Positions 21,381 through 31,890 are shown, counted from the stretch's first letter. The stretch is DNA of 64,000 nt from Pontibacter sp. HSC-14F20 (GCF_019599265.1 NZ_JAHZTC010000002.1:124001-188000); one strand, 5' to 3'. Translations and numbers: made by a program. The notes: a model not told the origin generated them from the sequence alone.

Positions 21381-23718
21381 GAAAAAGGAACAGGAAAACA
21401 AACAGCAGAACCCTCTGTCAGGTATGGAAACCGGTACCGGCGCAGCCATGAGCGAGGGCACGGAGCCAACCAAAACCGGAGGAAGAAAGAAAAGCAGTAA
21501 GACCGAAGGTATAGCCACTGTAGAAGTGCAGTCGGGGGCTGCCGCAGCGCCCACCAAACGGGGGAGGCCGCGCAAAACGGATGACAACCAACCAGGAACT
21601 GCAGCTCAGGAAGTAATGGTGAAGCCAAAGCGGGGACGTGCAACGCAGGCTACTCCAACCAATACAACTCCTGTGCAAAGCGAAGCCAAAGCAAAGCGCG
21701 GTAGATCGACGGAGTCAATTTCACAGCAAAAGGAGGCGCAGGAGATGGGGCTGGCGACTACACCTGCTCCGGTAATGGAACAGATGCAGCAGGAGCAAAC
21801 CGGACCGGTTTATTACGACATCAGCCGCCTGTCTGAGTTCGATGTTTACCTGTTCCGCGAAGGCCGCCATTTCAACCTGTACGAAAAGTTGGGCTCTCAC
21901 CTGATGGAGCGGCAGGGTACCAAAGGCGCTTACTTTGCGGTATGGGCGCCTAATGCCGAGCAGGTATCCGTGATGGGCGACTTTAACTCCTGGAACCGCG
22001 AAAGCCACCAGTTGCAGGTGCGTGCTGACGGCTCAGGTATATGGGAAGGTTTTATTCCTGATGTGAACGCAGGTATGCTCTACAAATACCATATCAGGTC
22101 CCGCTACCACATGTACCATGTCGAGAAAAGCGACCCCTTTGCGCTGCGCCGCGAAAAGCCGCCACAAACCGCTTCGGTCGTGCACGACCTGCACCACACC
22201 TGGCAGGACCAGAACTGGCTGGCGCAACGCAAGTCCCGCCACGGGCAGCCTCAGCCTTACTCTGTGTACGAACTGCATGTTGGCTCCTGGCGCCGAAAGC
22301 CAGAGGACAATAACCGTCCGCTGACCTACCGCGAACTGGCCGAGGAGCTGCCTGCTTATGTCAAAAACCTGGGCTTTACGCATGTGGAGTTCATGCCTGT
22401 TATGTATCATCCTTTCAGCGGTTCCTGGGGATATCAGATCACAGGTTATTTCGCAGCGGCCAGTCTCTATGGCTCTCCTGAGGACTTGATGTGTCTGATT
22501 GATGCCCTGCATCGTGAAGGTATAGGTGTGATTATGGATTGGGTGCCTTCTCACTTCCCTTCAGACGAGCACGGTCTGGCTTATTTCGATGGTACGCATT
22601 TGTTCGAGCACGCCGATCCGCGCAAGGGGTACCACCCGGACTGGAACAGCTACATCTTCAACTACGGTCGCAACGAGGTGCGCTCTTTCCTGATCAGCAA
22701 TGCCCTGTTCTGGCTCGATAAATACCACGTAGATGGCCTGCGTGTAGATGCCGTGGCCTCTATGCTATACCTGGACTACAGCCGCAAACACGACGAGTGG
22801 ATCCCGAACGAGTTTGGCGGACGTGAGAACCTGGAGGCGATCTCCTTCCTGAAGGATTTCAACGAGGCCGTACATACGCAGTTCCCGGAAACACTCACGA
22901 TTGCAGAAGAGTCCACGGCCTGGCCGCAGGTGACGGGCAAAGTTGCAGACGGCGGGCTGGGCTTCGATATGAAGTGGATGATGGGCTGGATGCACGACAC
23001 GCTCACCTATTTTTCTAAAGACCCGATCTATCGTAGACATCACCAGGGCGACATCACTTTTAGTATCATCTACGCTTTCACTGAGCGTTTCATGCTGCCG
23101 CTCTCGCACGATGAAGTTGTGCATGGCAAGGGCTCTCTGATCCGGAAGATGCCGGGAGACGAATGGCAGGCGTTTGCCAATCTGCGGGCGCTCTATACCT
23201 ATATGTACGCCCACCCGGGTGCCAAACTCCTGTTCATGGGCGGCGAACTGGCACAAAGCAGCGAGTGGAACCACGACAGCAGCCTGGACTGGCACTTGCT
23301 GGAGTACGGTTACCATGCAGGTATACAAAAGCTTATCGGCGCACTAAACCATACCTACCGGGAAGAGCCAGCTCTTTACGGCAAAGCATTCAGCCCGGAA
23401 GGTTTTGAGTGGATTGACTTTAATGATGCCCATAACAGTGTGATCAGTTTCCTGCGCAAAGGGGAGCGGCCTGACGAGCAGTTGCTGGTGGTTTGCAATT
23501 TCACCCCTGGTGTTCACGACAACTACCGCCTTGGTGTGCCGACGGGAGGCAATTGGGTTGAGGTATTCAACAGCGATGACAGTCTCTTTGGTGGAAGCAA
23601 CTTCCATAACCACGGCACGCTGCAGGCTATACCTGATTCCTTCCACGGACACACTTACTCCATCGTGCTGAAGTTACCACCAATGGCGGTGGTGTATTTT
23701 AAGTATCAGCCGGTGTAG
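21373..23718 (+). CDS. glgB: 1,4-alpha-glucan branching enzyme GlgB with AT-hook-like N-terminal tail
   Basis: Introduces alpha-1,6 branches into alpha-glucan. It has 781 aa. Residues about 150-781 are a normal GlgB: a CBM48 domain (FAVWAPNAEQVSVMGDFNSW), then GH13 with VDGLRVDAVASML (nucleophile), TIAEESTAWP (acid/base) and LPLSHDEVVHGK. Residues 1-135 are unusual: low-complexity, rich in K/T/E/Q/A, with three RGR elements at about 62-68 (KRGRPRK), 84-90 and 106-112. These resemble AT-hook or histone-H1-like tails. The ATG at 21373 overlaps the treS stop. The tail is in frame and continuous, so it is part of the predicted protein. Confidence 0.95.
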
Positions 23719-23761
23719 TCCGTTTGGAGTATATTCTTTGATGGGGAATCTCCTCGATAAG

Positions 23762-23798
23762 AGAGCGTCTGTTCAGGTATGGATAGGCGCTCTTTTTT
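23762..23798 (+). terminator. Terminator after the glgE-treS-glgB operon
   Basis: AGAGCG (23762-23767) pairs with CGCTCT (23788-23793), followed by a run of T to 23798. It lies 44 bases after the glgB stop. Confidence 0.7.
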
Positions 23799-23827
23799 GT
23801 TATTGCTTGGATGGCGGATATAGCTAC

Positions 23828-24215
23828 ATGGCGGGAGGGTCCACGCTCATGGGGCTTCTCGCCCAGGTATGGGAGGGTATAGTTACTTTGCTTTTTAGCA
23901 ACTGCAATTACAGGTATAGCGACCTGTGTTGCTCTGTAGCAACAGCTTTATCTTTAGCAACTAGTTTTGTTTTATAGCTTCGCCTGTGCGGCTGGCACTC
24001 ACTTTTTTTCTGGATGAAAAAATAGAGGGCCCCTAGCCCGAGTAAGCAAAAAAGTCAAGACTCTCCAAATCGAGGGCCCCTACCCCCACTCGCTGAACGC
24101 TCTTGACAGGGGGACCCCTTCACCCCCAACAGTGGAGTGTCATTTAGGTGCGCCTGGTTGAGCTATACCTTCGTAGCCAGCGTGCAAGGATGTCTTGCTA
24201 TACCTGCAATTGACT
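23828..24215 (-). repeat. Mosaic intergenic repeat, copy 2 (shortened)
   Basis: Inverse-orientation copy of the element described at 2030-2548, filling the gap between convergent glgB and the DUF2179 gene. The core is 23977-24141 and lacks part of the inner long stem found in copies 1 and 3. A degenerate small block (23828-23864) corresponds to 29831-29879. No coding potential is seen. Confidence 0.8.
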
Positions 24216-24336
24216 CGTGACAAAACTGAAACAATAACGCTTATACCTGAGAAATAACCGTTACAGGCTCCCCGCTTTGGACAAGGAGAGGTAGGGGTGG
24301 TTGGACCCGGTATACCAAAGAAACTACATCGACTAC

Positions 24337-24369
24337 GAGTCTATACCTGACATCCGCAGGTATAGACTC
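24337..24369. terminator. Perfect 13-bp hairpin made of the TATACCTG motif, 3' of the DUF2179 gene
   Basis: GAGTCTATACCTG (24337-24349) is perfectly inverted at 24357-24369 with a 7-base loop. It abuts the stop codon of the minus-strand DUF2179 gene. No T-run follows, so a role in 3'-end formation is inferred from position only. Confidence 0.45.
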
Positions 24370-24969
24370 CTACTTCCCCTTCCGCAGCGGAAAATGTTTC
24401 CAGATATTCAGCTTGCGCTTGCCTTCGTCGTTGGGTACTGTGTTTTCGGAAACAGAACGTACGTCTTCAATCGAGTAAAAGGCGTTGGGCTTATATTCGC
24501 GGATAATCTGGATGACCTCCTTTAGTTTTTTGCGCTTGACGATCATAAAGAGCAGGTTCACTTTGCCGCGGGTGCCTTTGGCATCGAGGGCGGTGAGGCG
24601 GTAGCCACGGCCAGCCAGGCGATCGATCAGTTGCTCGGCCGAGTCGACGGTGATGACACGCACCACCACCTGGCCCAGCGCCAATTTTTGTTCGATGCGC
24701 AGCCCCAGGAAGTTACCAGTAGCAAAACCGGCCGCCCAGGCAAAGTAGGATGCGAAATTACTCAGGTTCTGCATCACCTGCGTGATGGCCACCAGCCAGA
24801 TCAATACTTCCAGAAAGCCGAGAAGCGGGGCAACCAGTTTGTCGCCCTTCGAGATAAAAACGATTCGGAGTGTACCTAAGGTAACATCGATAATGCGGGC
24901 CAGAAAAATAAGGGCAGGTATAATGACCCAGTTGACAATTTCAGGGTCAATTCCTTTGAAGTAATCCAT
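24370..24969 (-). CDS. DUF2179 (UPF0316-type) membrane protein
   Basis: A 199-aa inner-membrane protein. Three hydrophobic helices lie in the N-terminal half (residues about 13-30, 43-65 and 70-90), with the family signature ARIIDVTLGTLRIVFISKGD. A cytoplasmic C-terminal DUF2179 domain follows (about residues 110-175, including GRGYRLTALDAKGTRGKV). The function is unknown; the C-terminal domain is also found in YitT-type proteins. It is monocistronic in appearance and ends next to a perfect hairpin. Confidence 0.85.
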   Translation of the reverse strand: MDYFKGIDPEIVNWVIIPALIFLARIIDVTLGTLRIVFISKGDKLVAPLLGFLEVLIWLVAITQVMQNLSNFASYFAWAAGFATGNFLGLRIEQKLALGQVVVRVITVDSAEQLIDRLAGRGYRLTALDAKGTRGKVNLLFMIVKRKKLKEVIQIIREYKPNAFYSIEDVRSVSENTVPNDEGKRKLNIWKHFPLRKGK

Positions 24970-25376
24970 GGGGCGGTTTGTTCTTTGGCTAATGTGTAAG
25001 CTGTTACTGCGTGCGACCAGAAATGGTTTCCTGATCCGGAGATACCCGAACCTTACGCAAAGCTTCCGGGTGATGCTCCTGTATAAAGATAGTAAGTTTT
25101 TCGGGGATATGGTAACGCAATTACAGGTATGCCCAAAGCTTGAGGTATAGAGAAGGAGATTACGCCGTATGGTAAATACTTCAATGTCAGGCAGTGATTT
25201 TATTTCATATTAATTTTACTATATAGCTAAAACGTGCGCACAATTATATCCGTATGCTATAAAGATTGCCAGTACCATAATTTGACAAAGCATATTTTTT
25301 ATAATCCGGACCCTGAATGCAGCCTGCTCACACCCTGGGTTGGCTGCCGCAGATGCCAGACATAAGGTATAATCGC
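24970..25376. other. 407-base intergenic region without a recognisable gene
   Basis: Divergent gap between the DUF2179 gene and the trehalose-phosphate synthase gene. It is AT-rich towards 25180-25310 and must hold both promoters, but no exact TAnnTTTG element was found. It carries an AGGTATA motif at about 25143. No RNA gene or repeat copy is seen. Confidence 0.5.
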
Positions 25377-27584
25377 ATGGCGAAACTGATTATTGTATCA
25401 AACCGTCTCCCTGTGAAGCTACAGGAACATGAGGGGCGGCTTGATTTTAAACCGAGCGAGGGTGGCCTCGCAACAGGATTAGGCTCTATCTACAAGAAAA
25501 AGAATAACCTTTGGATTGGTTGGCCGGGCATGGTAGTCGAAGAGGAATCGAAGCAACAGCAGATCGTCGACAACCTGAACGCGCAGAACATGCACCCTGT
25601 ATTTCTCACCGAGAAAGAAATAAAAGAGTTTTATGAGGGCTTCAGCAACGAAACACTGTGGCCTACTTTCCACTATTTCAGCCAGTATGCCATTTACGAG
25701 CAGCAGCTTTGGGAAACCTATGTAGAGGTAAACCAGAAGTACTGCGACGAGTTGATGAAAGTGGCCGAGCCCGACGACACAATCTGGGTACACGATTACC
25801 AGTTGCTGCTGCTACCCTCCATGCTGCGCGAGAAACTACCGGAGAGCACCATCGGCTTCTTCCAGCATATTCCGTTTCCTTCTTATGAAGTTTTCCGACT
25901 CCTGCCATGGCGCAAGGAACTGCTGGAAGGTATGCTGGGCTCCGACCTGATCGGTTTCCATACCTACGACGACATGCGCCACTTCCTGAGCTCGGTCAAC
26001 CGCCTGGTGGGCCACGGCAGCACGCATGGCTGGATCAATACAGGTACACGCTCTCTGCTCGTCGACTCATTCCCGATGGGGATTGACTATGAAAAGTACG
26101 AGCAGACGGCTGACAGCGAGGAAGTAAAAAAACGGGAGAAGATCTTCCGCAACAACCTGCACTCCAAAAAAATTGTGCTTTCGATCGACCGCCTCGACTA
26201 CTCCAAAGGTATACCGCAGCGCCTGGAGTCCTTTGAGTTGTTCCTGGAGCGTTATCCGGAATTCCACGAAAAGGTAACTCTGGTGATGCTGGTGGTGCCG
26301 TCGCGCGATGCTGTGGGGAAATACAAAGAGCTGAAAGAGGAAGTGGACGAGCTGGTGGGCCGCATCAATGGCAAGTATAGCCACATGAACTGGAACCCGA
26401 TACAATATTTCTACCGCTCTTATCCGCTCGAAACACTTTCTGCTTTTTACCGCATGGCCGATGTGGCGCTGGTTACGCCCATGCGCGATGGTATGAACCT
26501 GGTCTGCAAGGAGTACGTGGCCAGCAAGCTTGAACAAACCGGGGTGTTGATTCTGAGCGAAATGGCGGGCGCTTCCAAAGAGCTTTCCGAGGCGCTTCTG
26601 ATCAACCCCAACGATATTAACCAGATGGTAGAAACGCTGCACACGGCCCTCACTATGCCGGAAGAAGTGCAGAAGCAGCACATGCAGAACATGCAGGAAT
26701 CGCTGCGCAGGTATAACATCCACCATTGGGTGAGCATGTTCATGGACCGCCTCTCTTACGTGAAGATCAAGCAACTGTCCATGGCGACGACTTACCTCGA
26801 CGAGGCCACTTACCAAGAGCTAAGCAACTCTTACGAGGAGGCCAGTTCGCGCCTGTTCTTCCTGGAGTATGACGGTGCTCTGGTCGACTATCACAATCGT
26901 CCGCTGATGGCCGCGCCTGACGAAGACTTACTGGAACTACTGCAGGTGTTGAGCAGCAATTCCAAAAATAGGGTAGTGGTGATAAGCAGCCGCGAGAAAG
27001 ACAACATGCAGCGTTGGCTGGGCCACCTGAACATCGACCTCATAGCTGAGCACGGCGTTTGGATAAAGCAGCGCGGCACCGGTTGGCAAACCATGACCAG
27101 CCTGATCGATGACTGGAAAAGCGATATCCGCCTGATCCTGGATCTATACGTGGACCGCACGCCGGGCTCATTTATCGAAGAGAAAGAGTACTCCCTGGTA
27201 TGGCACTACCGCCGTGTGGAAACCGGTTTGGGTGAACTGCGTGCCCGCGAACTCGTGAGCCACCTTAACTTCCTGGCCACCAACAGCAACCTGCAGGTGC
27301 TCGACGGACAAATGGCTGTGGAGGTGAAAGCCCAAGAGGTAAGCAAAGGCAAAGCCACCGGCTATTGGCTCAACATGTTCCCGCATGACTTTGTGCTCGC
27401 TATTGGTGACGACTGGGGCGATGAAGATATTTTCAAAGCGATGCCGCGCGAAGCTTATACCGTGAAGATCGGCAATACGCACTCCGTGGCAAAATACCAC
27501 CTCGATAGCTGCGAAGAAACCCGGAAACTACTCTCGAGGTTGGTAGGGCTAAAACAGAAAAAGCTCCCGAAAGAATTGTTGTAA
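25377..27584 (+). CDS. otsAB: Bifunctional trehalose-6-phosphate synthase / trehalose-phosphatase-like fusion
   Basis: A 735-aa protein. Residues about 1-480 are a GT20 trehalose-6-phosphate synthase: SEGGLATGLGS, WVHDYQLLLLP, GFFQHIPFPS, RLDYSKGIPQRL and MRDGMNLVCKEYVASK. These motifs indicate an active synthase using UDP- or ADP-glucose and glucose-6-phosphate. Residues about 490-725 are a HAD trehalose-phosphatase domain with ISSRE, EHGVW, a Lys-Gly motif and IGDDWGDEDIF. In motif I the usual nucleophile position is Glu (LEYDGAL, Glu497, codon 26865-26867) rather than Asp, so phosphatase activity is doubtful. The ATG at 25377 (MAKLIIVSNRLPV) is chosen over an upstream start at 25317 because homologues begin there. 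Confidence 0.93.
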   Translation: MAKLIIVSNRLPVKLQEHEGRLDFKPSEGGLATGLGSIYKKKNNLWIGWPGMVVEEESKQQQIVDNLNAQNMHPVFLTEKEIKEFYEGFSNETLWPTFHYFSQYAIYEQQLWETYVEVNQKYCDELMKVAEPDDTIWVHDYQLLLLPSMLREKLPESTIGFFQHIPFPSYEVFRLLPWRKELLEGMLGSDLIGFHTYDDMRHFLSSVNRLVGHGSTHGWINTGTRSLLVDSFPMGIDYEKYEQTADSEEVKKREKIFRNNLHSKKIVLSIDRLDYSKGIPQRLESFELFLERYPEFHEKVTLVMLVVPSRDAVGKYKELKEEVDELVGRINGKYSHMNWNPIQYFYRSYPLETLSAFYRMADVALVTPMRDGMNLVCKEYVASKLEQTGVLILSEMAGASKELSEALLINPNDINQMVETLHTALTMPEEVQKQHMQNMQESLRRYNIHHWVSMFMDRLSYVKIKQLSMATTYLDEATYQELSNSYEEASSRLFFLEYDGALVDYHNRPLMAAPDEDLLELLQVLSSNSKNRVVVISSREKDNMQRWLGHLNIDLIAEHGVWIKQRGTGWQTMTSLIDDWKSDIRLILDLYVDRTPGSFIEEKEYSLVWHYRRVETGLGELRARELVSHLNFLATNSNLQVLDGQMAVEVKAQEVSKGKATGYWLNMFPHDFVLAIGDDWGDEDIFKAMPREAYTVKIGNTHSVAKYHLDSCEETRKLLSRLVGLKQKKLPKELL

Positions 27585-27605
27585 TCTGAGTTATAGTGAA
27601 GCAAA

Positions 27606-27642
27606 AAATCCCCGGCTGTTGCGTTACAGTCCGGGGATTTTC
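27606..27642 (+). terminator. Rho-independent terminator after the trehalose-phosphate synthase gene
   Basis: A 10-bp stem (27606-27615 with 27631-27640) is followed by a T-rich run. The A-run on the other side means it can serve the convergent small gene as well. Confidence 0.75.
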
Positions 27643-27667
27643 GTTTTGGGTGCGCTAATGTAATTTG

Positions 27668-27865
27668 TCAGCTGTCCTCGGTTCTTCTGCTATACCTGCG
27701 GTAACTGTAAACCAGCGAAAACAGCACCAGCACATTGGCGACCAAACGTATGGACACATGTTGGTTAGGTACAGAAGTTAGCGAGTCCGAAAAGTCAATG
27801 TTGGTCACGTTGTAAATGATCAAGCTGATCAGTAGGACGATCAGGATGAGGGCAGACTTTTTCAT
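27668..27865 (-). CDS. Small two-helix membrane protein, unknown function
   Basis: A 65-aa protein that I do not recognise. Residues 4-20 (ALILIVLLISLIIYNV) and about 40-57 are hydrophobic, and the tail is basic (YSYRRYSRR). It lies 18 bases after the xseB stop on the same strand and so may be the last gene of the exonuclease VII transcript. Its start and stop fit the spacing well. Confidence 0.55.
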   Translation of the reverse strand: MKKSALILIVLLISLIIYNVTNIDFSDSLTSVPNQHVSIRLVANVLVLFSLVYSYRRYSRRTEDS

Positions 27866-27883
27866 GGGTTGGTCTGCTATACC

Positions 27884-28150
27884 TTACTGAAATAAAGTGC
27901 CACCGCCAGAGCCGCCTTTCTCAGGTTTCGATGCCGGTTCTTCGCAATTCTCCTCATTGAATACCTGGTTAATGGCATTCTCAGCATGACGCAGCTTGTC
28001 TTTGCAGAATTTGATCAGCAGGGAAGAGCGCTGTACTTTCTGGGTGAGTTCATCCACGTCTACGGAGTCGCTTTCGATGGCCCGCAGGATTTCCTCGAGT
28101 TCCTGAGTGGCCTCGCGGTAAGTCATTTTACTTATGTCTTTGTTATTCAT
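27884..28150 (-). CDS. xseB: Exodeoxyribonuclease VII small subunit
   Basis: An 88-aa small subunit that binds XseA to form the single-strand-specific exonuclease VII. It shows the typical two-helix pattern, MTYREATQELEEILRAIES and DVDELTQKVQRSSLLIKFCK, and a poorly conserved Gly-rich tail. The start at 28150 overlaps the xseA stop by 8 bases; an internal Met at residue 9 is an alternative start matching other family members. It is co-transcribed with xseA. Confidence 0.92.
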   Translation of the reverse strand: MNNKDISKMTYREATQELEEILRAIESDSVDVDELTQKVQRSSLLIKFCKDKLRHAENAINQVFNEENCEEPASKPEKGGSGGGTLFQ

Positions 28151-29705
28151 CTTTGTCTGTAGTTACAACTAAACTGTGCACTCTGCCGTCCTGCAGGCGC
28201 GTTTCGATCACATCTCCCTCTTTTACCTGCCCCAGGTGCTTGATGATCTTGCCATTGATCAATGTTAAAGTATAGCCGCGCAGCAAAAGCTTTTCCGGAT
28301 CGTTGGCCTGGATGCGCATTTCGAGCATGTCGAGCCTGTGGCTGTCGGAGCTCAGTTTTTTCTGGACACTGTACTGGAGACGGTCACTGCATTTTACAAA
28401 GCTAAGCTGACTACATTTGTGCTTATCCTTGGCCTCCGTTTCAATGCAATGTACGAGCTTGTTCAGGTCCTGCTCCTTCATGTGCAGCCAGCGCTGGCCT
28501 ATACCTTCCACACAAACCGTCAGCTCGCTTAGTTCCTTTCCGCGCAGGTGCAACAGGTCTTTGGTGTTGGCCTGCAACAACCTCTCCGAGTTCAGCAACT
28601 GGCGTTTCTGGTTCTCAAGGAAGCTTTTTGGCTTGAGCAGCAGGCTTTTGGAAAAATGTTCCAGCTGCTCCCGGTTCTCCTGCAGCAAGCTGTTGGTCAG
28701 GTTCGATATTTTCAGGCTCTGCCGCTCCAACTTGTCGCTTGTGAAACGAAGCTGTTGGCTGGCAAACATGTAAATACTGTCAAACAATCCTTCAGCCTCT
28801 GTTTCAAAAGCCAGCGCTTTATCCAGCAGGTAATTAGCCACAGCTGTTGGCGTTTTCTGGCGGGTATGGGCAACGAGGTCGGCTATACTTTCGTCGCGCT
28901 CATGCCCTATACCTGTTAGCACGGGCAGTGGAGCGTTACCGATGGCAGCAGCTACCTTATAATCGTCAAAACAACCCAGGTCCGTTTGCGAACCGCCCCC
29001 GCGAATGATCACGATGGCGTCGAACAGGTGGCTATACCTGGCAATCAGGTCCATGGCTTTAACAATGGAATTTGGCGCCTCATTACCCTGCACGGTAGCC
29101 GGAAAAAGGCGTGTGTCGAAGGTATAGCCGTAGCTGTTGTTTTCGAGTTGGTGGATAAAATCCTGGTAACCTGCCGCCGTCGCCGACGATACAATGGCCA
29201 GTCGCTGCGGCACCAATGGCATTTCCAGCTCTTTGTTGGCTGTGAGCAATCCCTCCGCCTCCAGTCGCTTCAGCGTTTCCTGTCGCTGCCGTGCCAAGTC
29301 GCCTATGGTATAGTTAGCGTCGATGTTGACAATATCAAGACTCAGTCCGTAAAGTTCGTGAAAACGCACCTGCGCCTGAAACAAGATCTTAAGTCCGGCT
29401 TTGAGCGGTTGCCCGGTTTTCTCCTCAAAATAGCGCCCCAGCATCTGGAAACGGCTGCTCCAGATCGTAGCACGTGCCTGCGCCTGAATGGCGCCGCGTG
29501 GATTATCGCCTTTATCGACCAGGTTAAGGTAGCAATGGCCTTTGCGCCGGTCCGGCGTTACCTGCGATATCTCGGCCACCACCCAGTAACTCTCCGGAAA
29601 CGCCAGCTCCAGTTCCTCCCGAATCTGCTGGTGCAGCTCGAAGAGCGAAAGCGGAGCATGAAACTCCTGTGTAACGGTAGTCTGGCTGAAAATAAACTGG
29701 GCCAT
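28143..29705 (-). CDS. xseA: Exodeoxyribonuclease VII large subunit
   Basis: Catalytic subunit of exonuclease VII, 520 aa. It has an N-terminal OB-fold (about residues 15-125, including GHCYLNLVDK) and a nuclease core. Conserved segments in the core are IVSSATAAGYQDF, IIRGGGSQTDLGCFDD, TGIGHERDESIADLV and TPTAVANYLL. A long helical/coiled-coil region (about 310-450) and a C-terminal LLRGYTLTLINGK segment follow. The product degrades single-stranded DNA in both directions. It heads the xseA-xseB unit. Repeat copy 3 lies upstream. Confidence 0.96.
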   Translation of the reverse strand: MAQFIFSQTTVTQEFHAPLSLFELHQQIREELELAFPESYWVVAEISQVTPDRRKGHCYLNLVDKGDNPRGAIQAQARATIWSSRFQMLGRYFEEKTGQPLKAGLKILFQAQVRFHELYGLSLDIVNIDANYTIGDLARQRQETLKRLEAEGLLTANKELEMPLVPQRLAIVSSATAAGYQDFIHQLENNSYGYTFDTRLFPATVQGNEAPNSIVKAMDLIARYSHLFDAIVIIRGGGSQTDLGCFDDYKVAAAIGNAPLPVLTGIGHERDESIADLVAHTRQKTPTAVANYLLDKALAFETEAEGLFDSIYMFASQQLRFTSDKLERQSLKISNLTNSLLQENREQLEHFSKSLLLKPKSFLENQKRQLLNSERLLQANTKDLLHLRGKELSELTVCVEGIGQRWLHMKEQDLNKLVHCIETEAKDKHKCSQLSFVKCSDRLQYSVQKKLSSDSHRLDMLEMRIQANDPEKLLLRGYTLTLINGKIIKHLGQVKEGDVIETRLQDGRVHSLVVTTDKDE

Positions 29706-29830
29706 GGGCAGGGTGAGGAATCTAATCCCGAAGATAGGGTTTTTGAGTGAAATCTGATTAGAGCGATATCGGATTTTCCTTTAAATGGTTGCTGTTTGGG
29801 ATGGATACAGGTTTGTTGCAGTATAGCTTC

Positions 29831-30375
29831 ATGGCGCGAGCATTCTCGCTCTTGTCTGCTATAGTGGGGCCTCTGGCCCTTTTATCAGGTATAGCTAGCT
29901 GAATGGCTATACCTATACCTGGCTTAGACACCCTTTGGCTATATCTTACCTGAGCTGTTTCATTGCTTCGCCTGTGCGGCGGGCACCTACTTTTTTCCTT
30001 GATGGGGGTAGGAGCCCTCGATAAAGAAAAAAATCGAGGCCCCTAGCCCCAGTAGGCAAAAAAGTCAAGACCCTCCAAATCAAGGCCCCCTACCCCCACT
30101 CGCTGAACGCTCTTGACAGGGGGACCCCTTCACCCCCAACAGTGGAGTGTCAAAAGGTGCACCTGGCTGAGCTATACCTTCGTAGCTAGCGTGCAGGTTA
30201 GTCTTGTTATACCTGCCAGGGGTATGTGCCACGAAGCCTATACCTAACAACTGGCAGTAATAGAGATTCCCCTCTCGGAAGGGGCAGGCTAGCCGTGCAC
30301 ACGAAACCTTAGCTACAGAGCTTACTTAAAGAACTAACAGTACCAACAATTCCCCCTTCGAAGGGAGCAGGGGAT
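29831..30375 (-). repeat. Mosaic intergenic repeat, copy 3
   Basis: The core at 29958-30151 is almost identical to that of copy 1 (2240-2431) in inverse orientation. The inverted 49-bp satellite block (29831-29879) and the left-flank blocks up to about 30375 are also present. It lies between the 5' end of xseA and the 3' end of the XRE regulator gene. An AGGTATAGC ... GCTATACCT dyad sits at about 29888-29914. There is no coding potential. Confidence 0.85.
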
Positions 30376-30408
30376 ATTAATCTTGCAAATAGAACTATAA
30401 ACCCTACT

Positions 30409-31890
30409 TTATCCCTCTAACCCATCCAGCGTCTGCATTACCTTTTCCTGCCACAACTGCTTCTCCAGAATTACGGGTGGGGCAGCGCGTTCGAGGCAGT
30501 CGGGGGCGGGGCAGCGTTCGCAGGTTTCGTTGACGTAGCGGTGCACAATGGCCGGGTCGTCCAGGAAGCGGACTTTGCGGCGCAGGTTCTCGTTGAGAAG
30601 CAGGCCAATGCTGATCGTGCCGGTCAGGCTTTCTGTTGGTTGGGCCAGGGCGAGTACCAGGTATTCGTTGGTGGAGTTAATGTAAGAAGAACGCTGTATA
30701 CCTACCAGCGGCTGATCGAGTTTGCCGGCTAGTTTCTGCCTCTCCAACTCTTCAAACAGGGTAAGTGAGATCCAGCGGCGACAGTAATGCTCGTTCAGGA
30801 AAGAGGCATGGGGGTTGTGCAGCCCTGAAAGGTGCAACTCTTTGGTGAGCGAGAAGCTGTCAGAATTTATATCGTGGTAGAAGCGCAGAAAGAACAGCTG
30901 CTTGATATTGAAAAAGCGTGGCAGGAGCGAAGTGAGGCGATGCAGCAGTGTTTCGGGCGAGGTGCTGTAGTTTTCCATGAGCTGCAACAGGAGGTTTGGC
31001 TGCCAGGTCGGTTGCGAAAAAAACGTTTGCATGTCCTGCACCAGGCGGTCGCGGTTGAGCAGCAAAGCTCCCGCAAAGTATGAGGCCTTGAAATTGTTGA
31101 GCACTTCTTCAAACGAACCCACTTTCACCCAGGTGGAGGTGTGGGGCCTAGGCTTCAGCTGCAGCACCTCAAAGCCAATCTCACGGGCCACCGCAAAAGC
31201 GCGTTGCTGCTCTGTCAGGTTCGGGTTAAGCAACAGCACAGGGGCCCCACCAGGTATGTGAATAGAACGAAGCGGGGCCAGGTCAGGGTGTTGATTAAAT
31301 GTCTCTGTTGTTAATTTTATGTTAAATGAATTTTCCATTATACCTGCCAGCTGCGCGAAGGATGGCGTATGCTCAGGGCTGATGCCATGCGCCTCCATAA
31401 AGCGCTCCACTTCAAGTTCCAGTTCTTCGAAGTAATTGTCGTGCAGTTCCTGGTAGGAGCGGAGGGCTGAGAAATAGAATTGCTCTACCCGCAGATCAAA
31501 GGCGCGGGAGATTTCCAGCAAAGTATTCACAAAAGCACTCAGTTTGGCCGGAGCCGTGGCAAACAGGTCGAGTAAACGGCTCACATCCAGACCAAAATGC
31601 TCCAGTGGCAACTCCGAAAGGATGTTTGACTGAAGCAGTTCCCCCACCGGTTGCAGGCGTTTGCTCAACTGCAGCGACACCAGGTAGTCGTAGGTCACGC
31701 CCAGTTCATCCGCTATAATGGCAATTTTACTGGGCTTGGGATGCTTTTTCCCCTTCTCTATTTCATTGAGGTACGACACCGATATACCTGTGCTCGTGGC
31801 CAGGTCGGTCAGCGAGATGTTCTTTTCTGCTCTTAACTGTTTGATTTTCAGTCCGAGTATAAGCCGGATAACATCTTCCTTTAGCCTCAT
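30409..31890 (-). CDS. XRE-family regulator of the RamB/ScfR type, divergent from glyoxylate-shunt genes
   Basis: A 493-aa transcription factor. The N-terminal HTH_XRE domain (about residues 14-66) has a recognition region [18 protein letters not shown]. The long middle region resembles the IrrE/ImmA-like domain of RamB-type regulators, but the HExxH metalloprotease motif is not intact (AREIGFE instead). The C-terminus ends in a Cys cluster CERCPAPDC typical of the DUF2083 part of short-chain acyl-CoA-responsive regulators. Known relatives (RamB, ScfR/PrpR) control acetate or propionate and glyoxylate-cycle genes. Here it is divergent from aceB-aceA, a strong functional hint. The ATG at 31890 is used; a TTG directly before it is an alternative. 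Confidence 0.85.
   Translation of the reverse strand: MRLKEDVIRLILGLKIKQLRAEKNISLTDLATSTGISVSYLNEIEKGKKHPKPSKIAIIADELGVTYDYLVSLQLSKRLQPVGELLQSNILSELPLEHFGLDVSRLLDLFATAPAKLSAFVNTLLEISRAFDLRVEQFYFSALRSYQELHDNYFEELELEVERFMEAHGISPEHTPSFAQLAGIMENSFNIKLTTETFNQHPDLAPLRSIHIPGGAPVLLLNPNLTEQQRAFAVAREIGFEVLQLKPRPHTSTWVKVGSFEEVLNNFKASYFAGALLLNRDRLVQDMQTFFSQPTWQPNLLLQLMENYSTSPETLLHRLTSLLPRFFNIKQLFFLRFYHDINSDSFSLTKELHLSGLHNPHASFLNEHYCRRWISLTLFEELERQKLAGKLDQPLVGIQRSSYINSTNEYLVLALAQPTESLTGTISIGLLLNENLRRKVRFLDDPAIVHRYVNETCERCPAPDCLERAAPPVILEKQLWQEKVMQTLDGLEG

Noticed and set aside
23738-23977. A 79-codon ORF after glgB
   Set aside because: It reads through the operon terminator and into the repeat element and has no recognisable features.
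25282-25305. TTGACA followed by TATAAT, resembling a sigma-70 promoter before the trehalose-phosphate synthase gene
   Set aside because: The spacer is only 12 bases, and Bacteroidetes promoters use TTG/TAnnTTTG instead.
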